Assembly: GCA_027257055.1 (NCBI GenBank)
Contig: JAPVLO010000404.1
Coordinates: 248,001-312,000 of the forward strand
DNA from: Cephalopachus bancanus
Lineage: Eukaryota > Chordata > Mammalia > Primates > Tarsiidae
Length of the DNA: 64,000 bases
Direction of reading: 5' to 3'
The translations under genes and the position numbers were made by a program. Within the stretch, counting starts at the first letter, position 1. Each line of letters opens with the position of its first letter. The notes below the pieces were generated by a model. It did not search any database. It was not told the origin of the DNA and was given only the letters and a program-made list of their open reading frames with translations. Positions 1-13,100 of the stretch are shown one piece after another.

Positions 1-127
1 AGAACATGTGCTATTTGTCTTTCAGTGACTTGCTTATTTCTTTTAACATAATGACCTCCAGTTCTATCCAATTTGCTGCAAATAACTGGAATTCATTCTT
101 TTTTAGGGCTGAATAGTATTCGCGCAT

Positions 128-171
<44 letters not shown>

Positions 172-649
172 CCATCTGTCTGTTGATAGGCACTTAGACT
201 GATTTCATATCTTTGATGCTGTGAATAGTGCCACAATAAACATAGGAGTGCAGGCATCCCTTCGATATAGCGTTAGATATACTGATTTATTTCCTTTGGA
301 CAAATACCCAGTAGTGGGATTGCTGGATCATATGTTTGTTCTGTTTTTTGTATTTTAAAGAACCCACATACTGTTTTCCATAATGGCTGCACCAATTTAT
401 ATTCCTACCATCAGTGTGTTTAGGTTCTCTTTCCTCTACAACCTCGTGCATACTGGTGTCTTTTGTCTTTTTGATAATGGCCATTCTAACAGGAGTGAGG
501 TGATATGTCATTGTGGTTTTGATTTACATTTCCCTGATGATTAGTAATGTTGAGCGTTTTTCATATATCTGTTGGCTATTTGTATTGTCTTTTTTTGAGA
601 AATGTCTATGCGTGTCTTTTGCCTGTTTTCAAGTCAGGCTAATTTTTCT
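1..649 (-). mobile_element. L1 (LINE-1) ORF2 3' region fragment, antisense
   Basis: The + strand reads as the reverse complement of the end of L1 ORF2 and its flank. Short minus-strand reading frames match the ORF2 C-terminal region (for example the MTYHLTPVRMAIIKK-type start encoded near 511). The copy is broken by stops and by a (TG)n run, and it continues after the Alu inserted at 650-933. It lies in a DNAJC6 intron. Confidence 0.85.
133..170. repeat. (TG)n dinucleotide microsatellite
   Basis: About 19 TG units, almost uninterrupted, inside the L1 fragment. The poly-histidine/threonine frames across it are repeat translations. Confidence 0.95.
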
Positions 650-933
650 TTTTTTTTTTGAGTTGGAGTCTCACTCCATCGCCCAGACTGGAGTGCAGTG
701 GCCGCTCCTGGCCACCGCAGCCTCGACCTGCTGGGCTCCGGCGATCCTTCCGCCTCAGCCTTCCGAGTAGCCGGAATTACAGGCATGCGTTACCATGCCC
801 GGCTGATTTTTTGATTTATTGTAGAGATGAGGTCTCGCTGCCCAGGCGGGTCTCGAACCCGCGGGTTCAGGCGATCCACTCACCTCAGCCTCCCAAAGGC
901 GCGGGATTACAGGCTGAGCCACCGAGCCCGGCC
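650..933 (-). mobile_element. Alu, young subfamily, antisense, inserted in L1
   Basis: Full-length dimeric Alu read from its T-rich tail to its head. It is flanked by the 9-bp direct repeat aatttttct (641-649 and 934-942). It carries the 5-bp deletion and the GC-rich B-box stem typical of the young subfamily in this window. Confidence 0.95.
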
Positions 934-942
934 AATTTTTCT

Positions 943-1370
943 ATTGAGTTGTTTGACTTCCTTATATATTTTGTATATTGACCCCTTATCAGATAGTCTG
1001 CAAATATTTTTTTCCCACTTGGTAGGCTTTCTCTTCACTCTGTTGATTGTTCCCTTCCTGTGCAGAAGTTTTTTAGTTTGATTAATCCCTTTAGTCAATT
1101 TGTGCTTTTGTTGCCTGTGCTTTTGGGGTCATATCCAAAAAATGATTTCAAAACCGATGTCATGTGTTTTATTCTAGTCGCTTCATAGTGTCGTGTCTCA
1201 AATTTAAGTCTCTAATCCATTCTGAGTTGATTTTGTAGATGGCGAGACACAAGGGTCTCTTTACTCTGTTGCCTTTTTGCTCTGCAGAGTATACCTTACT
1301 GCACCAAAGTTATTAGTTTGATGTTGTCCCTTTTGTCAGTTTTTCTTTTGTTTCTTGTAACTCTGGTTTT
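943..1370 (-). mobile_element. L1 fragment, continuation of the copy split by Alu
   Basis: The sequence resumes the antisense L1 ORF2 match right after the Alu target duplication. Near 1270 a second, less well-aligned L1-like piece seems to join. No open frame is kept. Confidence 0.7.
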
Positions 1371-1762
1371 ATTACATTTCTCCTTTTTTTTAAACCAATG
1401 ATGAAATGTTGAAGCTCAGTTAAGCAAGATTCCCAAACTCACTCAGTTGAGAATCAGCAAAGCCAGAATTCAGATCCAGATCCCTTAGGAAAGAATGAAG
1501 TCAGGTGACATGAGAGGTAAACAGAGGAAATGCTAGTTCATACATGTGGCCAGAAAAAAGCATCTGTGTTTTCTGTGTCCTGTCCTTGCCCCAGGTGACC
1601 ACTCACCCAGGTCACAGAAATGGGGTCTAGTAACTTTTCACGTATTTCCAAACCCTGTCCTAATTTGCCTAGGAGACAAATGAATAGTAGCTCAGAAATT
1701 TTGAATTTCAGAATTCAGCCCCAGATAACTAACTTATTTTCAATGATCTTCTTTCCTTTCAG
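1371..1762. other. DNAJC6 intron, unique sequence before exon
   Basis: No repeat or RNA gene is recognised. The last bases form a pyrimidine-rich tract ending in CAG that serves as the acceptor for the exon at 1763. Confidence 0.6.
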
Positions 1763-1882
1763 GAGGCTTTGGAATGGGAAGCAAGTCAGCTGCCACCAGT
1801 CCAACAGGGTCCTCGCATGGTACTCCCACCCATCAAAGCAAACCCCAGACTCTGGATCCTTTTGCCGACCTTGGGACGCTAG
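1763..1882 (+). CDS. DNAJC6: DNAJC6 coding exon, AP2/clathrin-binding linker
   Basis: The 120-nt exon begins after ctttcag and ends before gtacac. It encodes [17 protein letters not shown] followed by a Ser/Thr/Pro-rich stretch and then a DPF tripeptide at 1855-1863. DPF is the classical AP2 alpha-appendage binding motif. The first two bases complete a glycine codon from the upstream exon, and the last base starts a glycine codon finished at 9110. An acceptor 3 nt downstream is also possible, because the start reads caggag. Confidence 0.95.
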   Translation, partial: EALEWEASQLPPVQQGPRMVLPPIKANPRLWILLPTLGR

Positions 1883-4800
1883 GTACACACTCATCTGATT
1901 AAGACAAAAATAACATTTACTTATAGCTACAAATCCTCAAGTCTAAATCTTGGATGTTGCAATAAGCTGGTATTGTCACCTGGGACCTAAAATGATGTGT
2001 ATATATTTTTTTCATTGTAAAGATATGGGGTACAATTCAGGATTAGGTATACAAGTGGTCATCATACAGGTAAAGTTTGGGCCTCCCTTTGGTCTCTACT
2101 TGGCCTGGTTTGAGATCAGGTACCTTTATTGATGTTATGTGCCCCTCTCACGCCCTTCCCTGGCAGTGTCCTGCTACTGCCAATCCCTTTCTTATAGTAA
2201 ATAATGTGTATTCTTAAACTAGTTTCTGAAACTTGAGGTTGTTTTTTTAAAAAAGGAAGCAGGCATCAGATATTGGGTTGGAAATCAACTCTATTAATTC
2301 ATTTATCCAATGCCTAATTTCGGATTAGTGGCATAAATAAAACAAGAGCTTCCAGGAGCACATGACAATAGAGATTGGCTGCAGCAAAAGTAATGTGTGA
2401 GGAAATGGTGTGGGATGAGGCTGGTCAGATAGACTCGTGCCACGTGTGCTTTGCAGAACCTCACTGTGATGCTATGGTATCACCTGTAAGATTCTTGCAC
2501 TATTATGTTTCTCCTCCCTGTTAACTGCAGTGCTGTCTGGTCAGTTTGTAAAACTCTGTACAGAAAATAGGCTGTTGTCTGTATGGTACTTCTGGAAAGC
2601 TTTTCACCATATATTAATGGTTGTTACAGGATAAGTATTCTGTGAATGAGTGAGTTTGGTAAACCCTGGGTTCAATAGATTTTGATTAACAGGGATAGAG
2701 TAACCAGGGTTCCCAAACCTGTTTCACCAAGGAAACATTTTTCAGGGAGTGCATTGAACTACTGTGTCCTGAAACCTTTTCTTCCTCCTCTTTCCTTCCT
2801 TCTCTAGGGCAATGCAGAGGTGTTAAATAAGGATGGGTTACTCCTGACACAAAGGTTTATGTTGGCCATGTTGACAGGTGATGTTCTCAGAAAGCCCACT
2901 TGAAGCATTTAGAGCCAAGTCGTCTGCAGGGAGCGTGAGCATGGCCTTTTCTGCCAATAATCGTGTCAGAAAGTTGACCTTCTGTTATATACTCTTTAGA
3001 TTCTTATTTTTCTCTTTTAAGGACTCTCAAAATTATTGTACATGGTCATCATCTTCCCTGCTCTTCTTTGTATCTTAATGTAAGTTTCAAAAAATAAAAA
3101 AAAAAATTTTTTTTTATTTTTTGAGAAAACAGGATTTATTGAGAGGACAGAAAAGCTCCCAGAGCAAGAGGGGATCCAAGGGGGCTGCCCAAGTTTCAAA
3201 TGTGAAAGTAATAAATAACACTAGGTGAAATTCTACTTAAATCTCATTTATTACTCATTTTTATGCATTTATTCATCCAACAAATATTTACTAGGTGCCT
3301 TCCAAGTTCTAGCACTATTTTAATAAAAACCAAACAAACAAACTGAAACAAAACTTCTGCCTTAATAAAATTTATATTCCAGGTGAGGAAGGCAGGGGGG
3401 AGGGGGGAGGGGTACATAACATCAAAGGGTGTCAGATCCTAATCCAGGCCAAGTGAGGTCCAATGGGAGGCCCAAAACGTCACCTGGACCTAAACCACTT
3501 ATGTACCCAATCCTGACTCGTACCCTACAACTTTGAAAGAAAAAAAGAAATAATCTGTAGCCTCAAGTTGCAATTAAAGTGCATGAGTTTTCACAAACAA
3601 AACAAAACAACAACAACAACAAAACATATTCTTCAAGGGGCAACAGTCAATGAATATATAATATAATGTCAAATAATAAAAATAGCAGTTAATGTTTACT
3701 GGAGGGTCTTGCTATGTGCCAGGCATGGTTTTGAGTGTTTTACTTATATCATTGCATGTAATCTGCATAATCTTTTGAAGTAGGGACCAGGAAAACCCTC
3801 ATTTTGCAGATGAGGGACCTGGGACACAAAGTGTTAAGTAAGATGTCCAAGCCACGAAGTTCAACCCCAAGAAGTCTAGCTCTGGAGCTTGCAGTCACAA
3901 CCCTCATGCTAAACGCTATGGGGAAAACAAATAAGGAAAAGGAGAATACAGGGAGTGGAAGGAGATGGTAAATGATGTGGTCTGGAACGTTATTCTAGAT
4001 AACAGGTGGTTAGCGAGCCCTCTCTGAGAGATGCTCTCTATAGGAAGCTCTCTGTAAGAGTCTAATGTCAGCATGTTGCATTTACTTGTCATGTCTTTTT
4101 AGATGCTTTCAACCTGGAATCATTCCTCAGCCTCTCTTCATCTTTCATGACACTGATATTTAAAGGACATGGGCCAACTGAGAAAGTCTCTATTTGGGTT
4201 TGGTGTTAATTTTACTCACTGTAAGCTTTCTTCACTGTAAAGTTACCATTTTCCCTTTGTAATTAGTAAGTAATCTGGAGAGATATTTAGAGACTATCCT
4301 ATTTGAGGTAATCCTATTTGAGAATATCCTATTTTCTATCTGACTTTTACCCAATGGTCTTAGCATTCATTAATGATTCTTGCCTGAAGCAATTGTTGCT
4401 ATGATGCTTACAAAATGGTAATTTTCTAGTTATATTCTTCTTTCTACATATATTGGCATTTTACTTTATGGAAGAATCTCCTATCTGTTATCTACCAATC
4501 AATCACCATCATCATCTATATCATCTTTATCATCAGAATGGACTAATGGATTCTTTTTTGGTTCAGTGAGTTATCATCCATTACTGTCATTGTTTACTTT
4601 GATGTTCTCATTGCCCTTGGTTTGATTTATGAAAGCCCCTTGTTCTGGCTTCTATATCCTTTTCATTTGATTTCATTATTTCTGGAGAATGTTTTTCCTT
4701 TATGGTACAACAAGATATTCCAGGCTTACCTTTTTTCACTCTGGTTCTAAAAGCAGTCACTCTCCAAGAAACCCTCATTCCTTTTTGTGGTAATGGCATT

Positions 4801-7098
4801 TAGAAACCAAGATCTGTGGGCTAAATATGTTCACTGTTATTGGAGCATCAGACTCTACCTTTCATGAGACAAATAAAAGATGAGTCAACATAGCTATATA
4901 CAATTACATTCCAGTACCATAGGGCTCTTCCTTGTCTTCTTCTAGTCCATACGTCTGTCTTTCATTTTCTTGAATTGCAGCATTGACAGTCACACAACAA
5001 AAATAATTTCAGAATAGCTACACTCATATCACTAAAAAAGACAAATCTGCTTGAGCAGTTCAAGAACTTTTTGTCATTTTTTGAAATGCAGTAATTCTTT
5101 TGTTCTTTTCTTCTTCTCCTTCTCCTTCTCCTTTTCCATCTCCTTCTCCTTTTCTTTCTCCTTCTCCTTCATTTGGAGTCTCACCCTGTTACCCAGGCTG
5201 GAGCACAGCAGCATGCTCACAGCCACCCCAGCCTTGACCTGCTGGGCTCAGACGAGCCTTCCGTCTCAGCCTTCCAAGTAGATGGAACTACAGGCATGCA
5301 CTACCACACCCGGCTATTTTTTTTTAATTGTAGAGACGAGGTCTTGCTAAGTTGCCCAGGCTGGTCTTGAACCCCTGAGCTCAAGCAATCCTCTCACCTC
5401 ACCCTCCCAAAGTGCTGGGATTATAGGCTTGAACCACCGCATCTGGCTGAAAAGCAGTAATTCTTCCCTAAAGAATTTCTAAATCTCCCCATTTTTAAAG
5501 CCACATAACAGAAAAATTAAGTGACTTTCCTAAAGCCACACAATGAACAGATTATATAAATGAGAAATACCAGCCAGAATTTTCGACTCCTTAAGGCAAG
5601 TGCTCTGAGAGGAAACATTTAACTTCCAAATTCTACAGCTGCTGTTAGAAAAGACAGATCATGTCCTTCGCCTAAGGTCTTTTCACATTAAACAATTCTG
5701 ATACAAACACCAGCACCTTGGTTCCTCCCATGGATATTCTGATATGATTAGTCTGGATGTGACTTGGGTCTAGGATCTTTGGAGAGCTCCCTGGGGACCT
5801 CCTCTGTGACATAGCAACGGCAACAGCTGGAAAGGGGCCAGCAAGCTGAAGATGCTCACAGGTGTCCTCAGATCACCTACGCCAAGGTCCAGGGCGGTGG
5901 GAAGGACTGGCAGAAGTGGTTTCTAAGCTGAGACCTGTGAGATGATTTGGAGGTGGACCAGGGAAGAGTGCCAGGTAGGTCGAAGGCGTGTTTCCAGGCC
6001 CCACCACCAGCAAGAGCAGGGGTTCTGGGGTCTGTGGCAGGAGGGGCAGGAAGAGACGGACTGGACAGGTGGGCTGATTCACGAGTGACCTCAGAAATGG
6101 TTTGGTCTTCAACCTGAGTGCAGGTTGAGGAAGCAGTTGGCTTTGTTACTTAGGAAGCCAGCTCTGGATGCATCGTAGAGAACCAGGAAGGAAGAGGGCG
6201 AGAGTAGGCGAGGAAGAGCTGGTTGCAGGCTGCTGCTAGGCAAGGTGAGGACGCTCTGAATTTGGAAATGGCAGAAGAAGAACCGCCTCGTATTTAACAG
6301 AGGGAATCAATAGAAATTGTTCATTGATTCAAGGGAAAATTGAGGGCGAGGAGAATTTTAATTCCTCCCAGATACCCGGAAGTCTTAGAAACTCTGGAGC
6401 AGAAGCAGGCTAAGAGGTTAGAGCAGGAAGGGGTATCAGTTCAGTTCATCGGGATGGTGAGTGTCTTCCCTTGAGCAATAATCCCTCATTCACTGGGTAT
6501 TTTTGAGTACTTTCTATGTGGTAGGCATTCGGGATGTCATAAAGAATCAAGGCGGATAACTCTTTGGAGATTACAGTATAGTGGGAAAGAGAAACCTTAA
6601 TCAAATGTGAAACATCCATGACTGTGGGGGCTCCACAAAATGGCGCATTAAAAAAAAAGACTCCCCAGGCGATTCACATGCACAGTCAAGGTTGAGAGCC
6701 ACGGCTTTAGCTTTTAACGAGGATAGCGGCGGCTCCCAGCTTCGCTACTGCTTTGTATTTCTGTTAGTTCTCTGCTTCAATAGCATGCACAATGAGAACT
6801 GCCGAGCATGGATAGGACATATTCTGGAAGGGTAGGCATCAGAAGGACCCACAATGTGGATGAGCCCCATGATCGCACGGTCAGCATCTGCCCTTTCACC
6901 TGTATCTGCAGCCTGGCATGTAGAGATGCCCGAGAGCATTTCACAAAGGAATGAACAAAGGACAGGGTGGCGGGAAGACTTTTTAAAAAATCTTTTCCAT
7001 ATTTACCACATTTTAAAATAATGAATATGTATATTTACAACCAAGTAAGCTTCCCTACATGTAAGAGGAGACCCCAGTGTAGAGTGAATACCCAGCCT

Positions 7099-7150
<52 letters not shown>

Positions 7151-10100
7151 TGCTGTTGGCAGAAGGGTGAGTTCTGGAGTGGCAAGCTTGAGGACAAGCC
7201 CTGGTGTTTCCTTGTCCTATTACAAAGTACTTATCGATCCCTTTTGATGTATGAGGAGTGTGCTTGGCACATGAGCTCACAGTATTTTATGATATATCCT
7301 ACCTCTAAGTTGGCTTAATTCAGGGGTTGTGAAGCACCTTCCCAGAATTGTTGTGTCTTTACAGTATAGTTGTGATACAGACATAGTTTTGAGTCCACAG
7401 ATAAGGAAACGGAGGTTTAGAGGAGGAAAGTTTTCTACCCAACTCTAGAAGAGCTAAGATCTCTATATCCTGCTTTCAGCGATCTTCCCAGTGCTCAGCA
7501 TAGTACCTGGCACTTAGTGGATGCTCAGCAGATACGGAGAATGAATGTGTGAATGAATGATGAATGAGTAACAGAGCCAAGACTCAGAACGACTCCGGAT
7601 TCAGTTACCTGACACAACATTGCCAGTGGGAAAGGCAGGGAAAGGGGGGTCCAAGGATGAATGAGAAGGTGGAACTACCTATAGAAAGCAGAGACGGGAA
7701 GGGATGAGTTGTAGTGAAAGGCCTAGAGAGCTGGGGAGAGCTAGGGATTATGGGCACAGCAAATAAGCATGACTTTTTTTTCTTTTTGAGCTGGAGTCTC
7801 CCTCTGTCGCCCAGACTGGAGTGCAGTGGCCGCTCCCGGCCACCGCAGCCTCAACCTGCGGGGCTCCAGCGATCCTTCCGCCTTGGCCTTCCAAGTAGCC
7901 GGAATTACAGGCATGAGCTACCACGCCCGGCTGATTTTTTGATTTATTGTAGAGATGAGGTCTCGCTGCCCAGGCGGGTCTCAAACCCGCGGGCTCAGGC
8001 AATCCACTCACCTCAGCCTCCCAAAGGCGCGGGATTACAGGCTAAGCCACTGAGCCCGGCAAGCGTGACTTTTGTAGGTAGGATGCATGTGGCGAATTCC
8101 CAGCCCATCTACCGGCTGTGTGATCATGAGGATTTCAAGAAACCTCTCGAGCCATGATTTCATCATCTTTGAGGTGGGGTCAGAAATACCAACTTACCTC
8201 CTCTAAGGGTGCTGTATAGATTAAAGGTAGATATATACATAAACTCATTTTGCAAACTCTGAAGAGCTATATGCATACATTAGTTATTTATTATCACTGT
8301 TACTTTAAGTTTGTTGTGTGAAAGGGTCTTTGGAGACACCACATTTCAGTTTCTCATTTTACCTCTTGAAACACAAGCCACGGCTGGTCTTTATACTTTG
8401 GAAACAGCCCAGCATGTATGAAGTGAATGTTAAAACGTCTGGAGATTATGGGACCAGGATTCTACTTAAATCCCTGGCACAATAGAATATCATCTTTAGA
8501 AGTTTGAATAAGATTCTTTGTCTTGGTTCAAAGTTTGTCAGAATGTTGGCTGTTTTTGCTGTCCTGCAAGGAAGTGCAAGTATACGAAAGTGAAACCTAC
8601 TTGTGAAATTGCAAAGATCTTTATTTACTCCTGGGCACTAACCATTCATGTACGTATAACAAACAACGATGAATCCCGATCGTCGAAGTTTAAGTAGCAT
8701 CTTAATGAGTGAACTGACTGTTTTCTCCCTCATTCCTGTCATGCAGTAGTTTTTATTCTAGTGAAGAGACAGGATCTGCTTAGAAGGTGGGAGGGCGGGA
8801 AAGGGTGGCATCGTGGCGAGAGCCAGGGCTCTTCTGCCTTGGACGCAAAGATCTAGACTGCAGCTTCAGTTCAGCCACTAGCCGTGTGCCTTTGAGATAG
8901 TAAAATGAGGCTAAAGCATACCTAAAAGGGTCATTGTGGGGATTAAGGGAATAATAAAAAGGCCTACAAAGTATTTACCTATTAGGAAGGTTAATGATGC
9001 CATCAATCAAGGCAGTTTCCACTAAAGTCATTGCCAGCGGTATCTTGAGACACAAGAGTGAGCGGCCACCCCAGAGAGCCTTAACTTCTTTCTCCCTTTT
9101 TTCCTGTAGGTAGTTCTTCATTCGCCAGCAAACCGACCACACCAACCGGACTGGGCGGAGGATTTCCACCTCTTAGCTCGCCGCAGAAAGCGTCTCCCCA
9201 GCCTATGGGTGGAGGGTGGCAGCAGGGAGGTGGCTACAGCTGGCAGCAGCCACAGGCAAAGTCGCAGCCCGGCATGCCGCACTCGTCTCCCCAGAACAGA
9301 CCCAACTATAACGTGAGCTTCTCGGCCATGCCCGGGGGCCAGAACGAACGGGCGAAGGGCTCCGCTAATTTGGGTAAGGATGACCGCGTGGGAGCTAGCG
9401 ACAGGGTGGCCTGTGTGTGTTGTCGTAATGCCTGGGTGTGTATGTCTGAAGGAGACAAAAAACAATTCAGCAGTTTCCGAGGCAATCTTATAGGTGTGGA
9501 GACACAACGGGATCCTCCAGCGCTGTACTTGGAGCATCCTGACTTGAGACCACACTCCTAATCTTTATGCCGTTTTGTGACCGCAGGCCCACTTGTCTCT
9601 CTCCAGACTGGAACCCAATGGAGGCCAAGGACTGCGTCTTATCCGCCATGTTATCGTTAACATAGAGTAGGCTCTAAATGAATGTTGAGTGGATGCAAGT
9701 GGAGCGGTGGATGGATCTTAATGCTGTCTTTCCTTTGGAGAAGGAAAAAGTTGGGGACTTTTTGAGCCCTGGGATCCCAATTAGAGAAGTGCGTGTTTTT
9801 TGGACGTTTGGTCTTTCTTGTGCTCTGGTTGGCGGATTCATGAGATCAGCAGAGAACCTTGATGATGTCAGTACTTGAGGCTGAAGGATCATCTGGGTGG
9901 ATTTCTTGACAATGTGTGGAAAATGATATTTTTGCATAGCAGGGGTGGTTCGTGTGGGGTTTACTAAAAGGCTGTTCCAGTGTATTTTACATCTCAGTTG
10001 ATTCGGCAAGACCCTCCAGTGAAGTATATGGGAACAAGATTCAGGAACAGGACTTTCTCTCTGTAGAACATGGAAAAGACAATGCTTCTACTTTTCCAGT

Positions 10101-13100
10101 AGCAGTGGTTTACTGTTTATTGAATACTTACTACGTGCCAGGTACTACCCTAACACTTTGATGTACAATTGTCCTCCCTTATTTGCAGTTTTATCTTCTG
10201 CAGTGCTAGTTATCTGCAGTCAACTGTGATTCAAAATATTAAGTGGAAAATTCCAGAAATGCATAATTCATAGGTTTTTGATTTTGTGCTTTTATGAGCA
10301 GCATAATGACACCTTGCGCCTTCCCACTCTGTCCTGGTTGAGATGTGAATCGTTATGTAGTAGGCATCTCATTTATCAGATGGAAAAAACATAGTACGTA
10401 TAGAGAGAGTCCAGGACTATCCTCGGTTTCAGACATCCTTGGGGGTCTTGGAACATATTCCCTATGGAGAAGGAGTGACTCCTGTATTGTTTTCTATCAT
10501 CTTAAAAACCAACCCCATGTGTACACAGGGAATCTGTGACACAGATCGATCATTGCCTACATTAATATAGCTTGTAAGTGCCGGAGCTGGGATTTGAACC
10601 CTGTCAGTCTGGCTCTAGAACCCCTACCCTTAACTGCCACATTCTACTGGCTAGAGCACAGGTGCCTTGGCATGCCACTAGCAGGTTAGGAATTCTGTTG
10701 TTGGGACTGTATAACATCATGTTTGTTATTTGGCTAGGAGGGGCTCTTCCCCGAACAGTTCCACAGCATCACGTGGCTTCCCCTCTGTCTTTTTCGAGTA
10801 GATACAGAGCGAATGGCTTCAGTATTTATGGAGCATTTTCAGTGCAGAAAACATTGAGGGTTCAGCAGTGAACAGGACAGACAAAATTCCCGGTCTCAGA
10901 GCGCTTCCGTTTCAATGTGTGTGTGTGTGAGTGTGTATCCAGCACGTCTCACAGTTTAAAGAGAGTAAATGGATTTCAACTCAGAAACAGATTTTGGTTG
11001 ATTGGCAGGGACTGCAAGGACTGTTGTGCTTTGGTTCTACTTTGTTTTAATTTAACGGACATTTAGATGGGCAGGCACGATTCGAAGCACTCAGAATGTG
11101 AACTTATTCTTCCTCACAACAGCCCTGTGAGGTAAGTCATATTGTCAACACCACCTTCATTTTACAGATGAGGAAAACATAGAGACATAGAGATGATGAG
11201 TAACTTGCCTGCTAGTAAGCCGTAGAGCTGGAACTCAATCCTGGGAACTTCGGGTCCAGAGTTTTTTCTCTTTATCAACACCTCTCCAAACAGATTGAGA
11301 GAGGTTGTGAGGTCACAGCCAGGCTTGACAGGAAAAAGCACTGCGATAGACTGAAATATAGCTAGGTGTGGGAAAGGAAGTGGGGGCATGCATGGATTTC
11401 AAGTACCAAGCCCAGGTCCTAGCCCCATCAGGGATGCTAATTAGTAATGGCTGGGAAAAATCATGAGTATCCTCATCTAAAAAGAGGGTCCAGTAGAAAT
11501 GGAATTGGATCTAGTTTAATCATCCAGAATCTAGTTCTGTCCTTGCCATGTACAGGTTCTATGACTCTGGACAGATTCATTTTCCTCATCCGTAAAATGG
11601 GTACAAGAGTCTCTTGTACTTACTTCTCACAGGGTCAGTGTGAGGGTTAAGGAGCTTAATGCATATAAAAACATCCTGACGATTCTAACTGCTATGACAT
11701 TGTTTAAGAATAAAAACTATAATGATTTCTTTTTTTTTTTTTTTTCTGAGTTGGAGTCTCACCCAGACTGAAGTGCAGCGGCCGCTCCCGGCCACCGCAG
11801 CCTTGACCTGCTGGGCTCCGGCGATCCTTCCGCCTCAGCTTTCCGAGTAGCCGGAATTACAGGCGCGCGCTACCACGCCCGGCTAATTTTTTGATTTTAT
11901 TGTAGAGATGAGGTCTCGCCTACCCAGGAGGGTCTCGAACCCGCGGGCTCGGGCAATCCACTCACCTCAGCCTCCCAAGGCGCGGGATTACAGGCTGAGC
12001 CACCGAGCCCGGCTTATAATGATTTCTAAAAATTATATTGCAGAAGGGAAACAAAAAGCAGCTGACTTTGAAGACCTGCTCTCTGGTCAAGGTTTCAATG
12101 CTCACAAAGACAAAAAGGGGCCTCGGACAATAGCTGAGATGAGGAAGGAGGAAATGGCCAAGGAGATGGATCCTGAGAAATTAAAGGTGAGCAAGCCCCT
12201 GACTCGGTGTGAGTATTCTGTACGACAAGGTCACGGGACAGAGCTGTGTGTGTGTAGCCTGAGATATGGACCAATTATCTTAGTCCATTCAGTCTGCTGT
12301 AACAAAATTCCATAAACTGCATGACTTATCAGCAACAGAGATTTATTGCTCACAGTTCTGGAGGCTGGGAAGTCGAAGGCCAAGGTGCCCGCAGATTCAG
12401 TGTCCTCTTCCTGGTTATGGATGGTGGTCTTTTACGCTGTGTCTGCACATGGCGGAAGGAGAAAGCAGTCTGGCTCAGGCCTCTTACCTTCGGGTGCTAA
12501 TCCCATGGTAAAGACTCTGCCCTCATGACCTAAGCACCTCCCAAAGGCCCCAACATCCTCATACCATCGCCTTGGGAATTAGAATTTCAACGTGCGACGT
12601 TTGGGGGACACACACATCCAGACCACGGCAGCTACAGAAGGCACCGTATTAATCTCTGGTGACCACCATGTTTCAGCTGGTCCCTGTAGCTGTGATGTGA
12701 GTATAGCCAACAGCAACATTGTCTTAGGGAGGTTGCATAGGCTGTTTCATTTCTTTAGTAAAATGCATTCCATTTCATGGTATGGCAATACAGATTTCCT
12801 TTGTTTGCCTGTTCCAATGGGCAGTGGCACGCTTTAACTGGTGACTTTGTTGTTCAGACAGCATTCGCATTCTAAAGATAAATCTCATTAGTCTTTGGTG
12901 GTACAGAGGATGTAGTACTTAAGTTTTCTGTCTCTGCCTTGAGGGCTTTTTATTCGGCCAGATTGACCAAAGGCCCCAGGATCTCTTCTCTGCTGGTGGA
13001 GAGAGGGACTGTTTACATCCCCGGGAATGACCACCTCCTGTAGCACTGGGCCTGGAGGCTTGGGAAGGTGGGGAAAGGAAGGCTGAGCAAAGGGTCCTGT

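Noticed and set aside
658..981. 107-codon + frame and similar frames at 7714-8157, 11908-12315, 14806-15246 and 40686-40985
   Set aside because: They are translations of Alu sequence. The part of 11908-12315 beyond 12044 only overlaps the real DNAJC6 exon by running through the acceptor.
7003..7280. Poly-His/Thr frames
   Set aside because: Translation of the (TG)n microsatellite.
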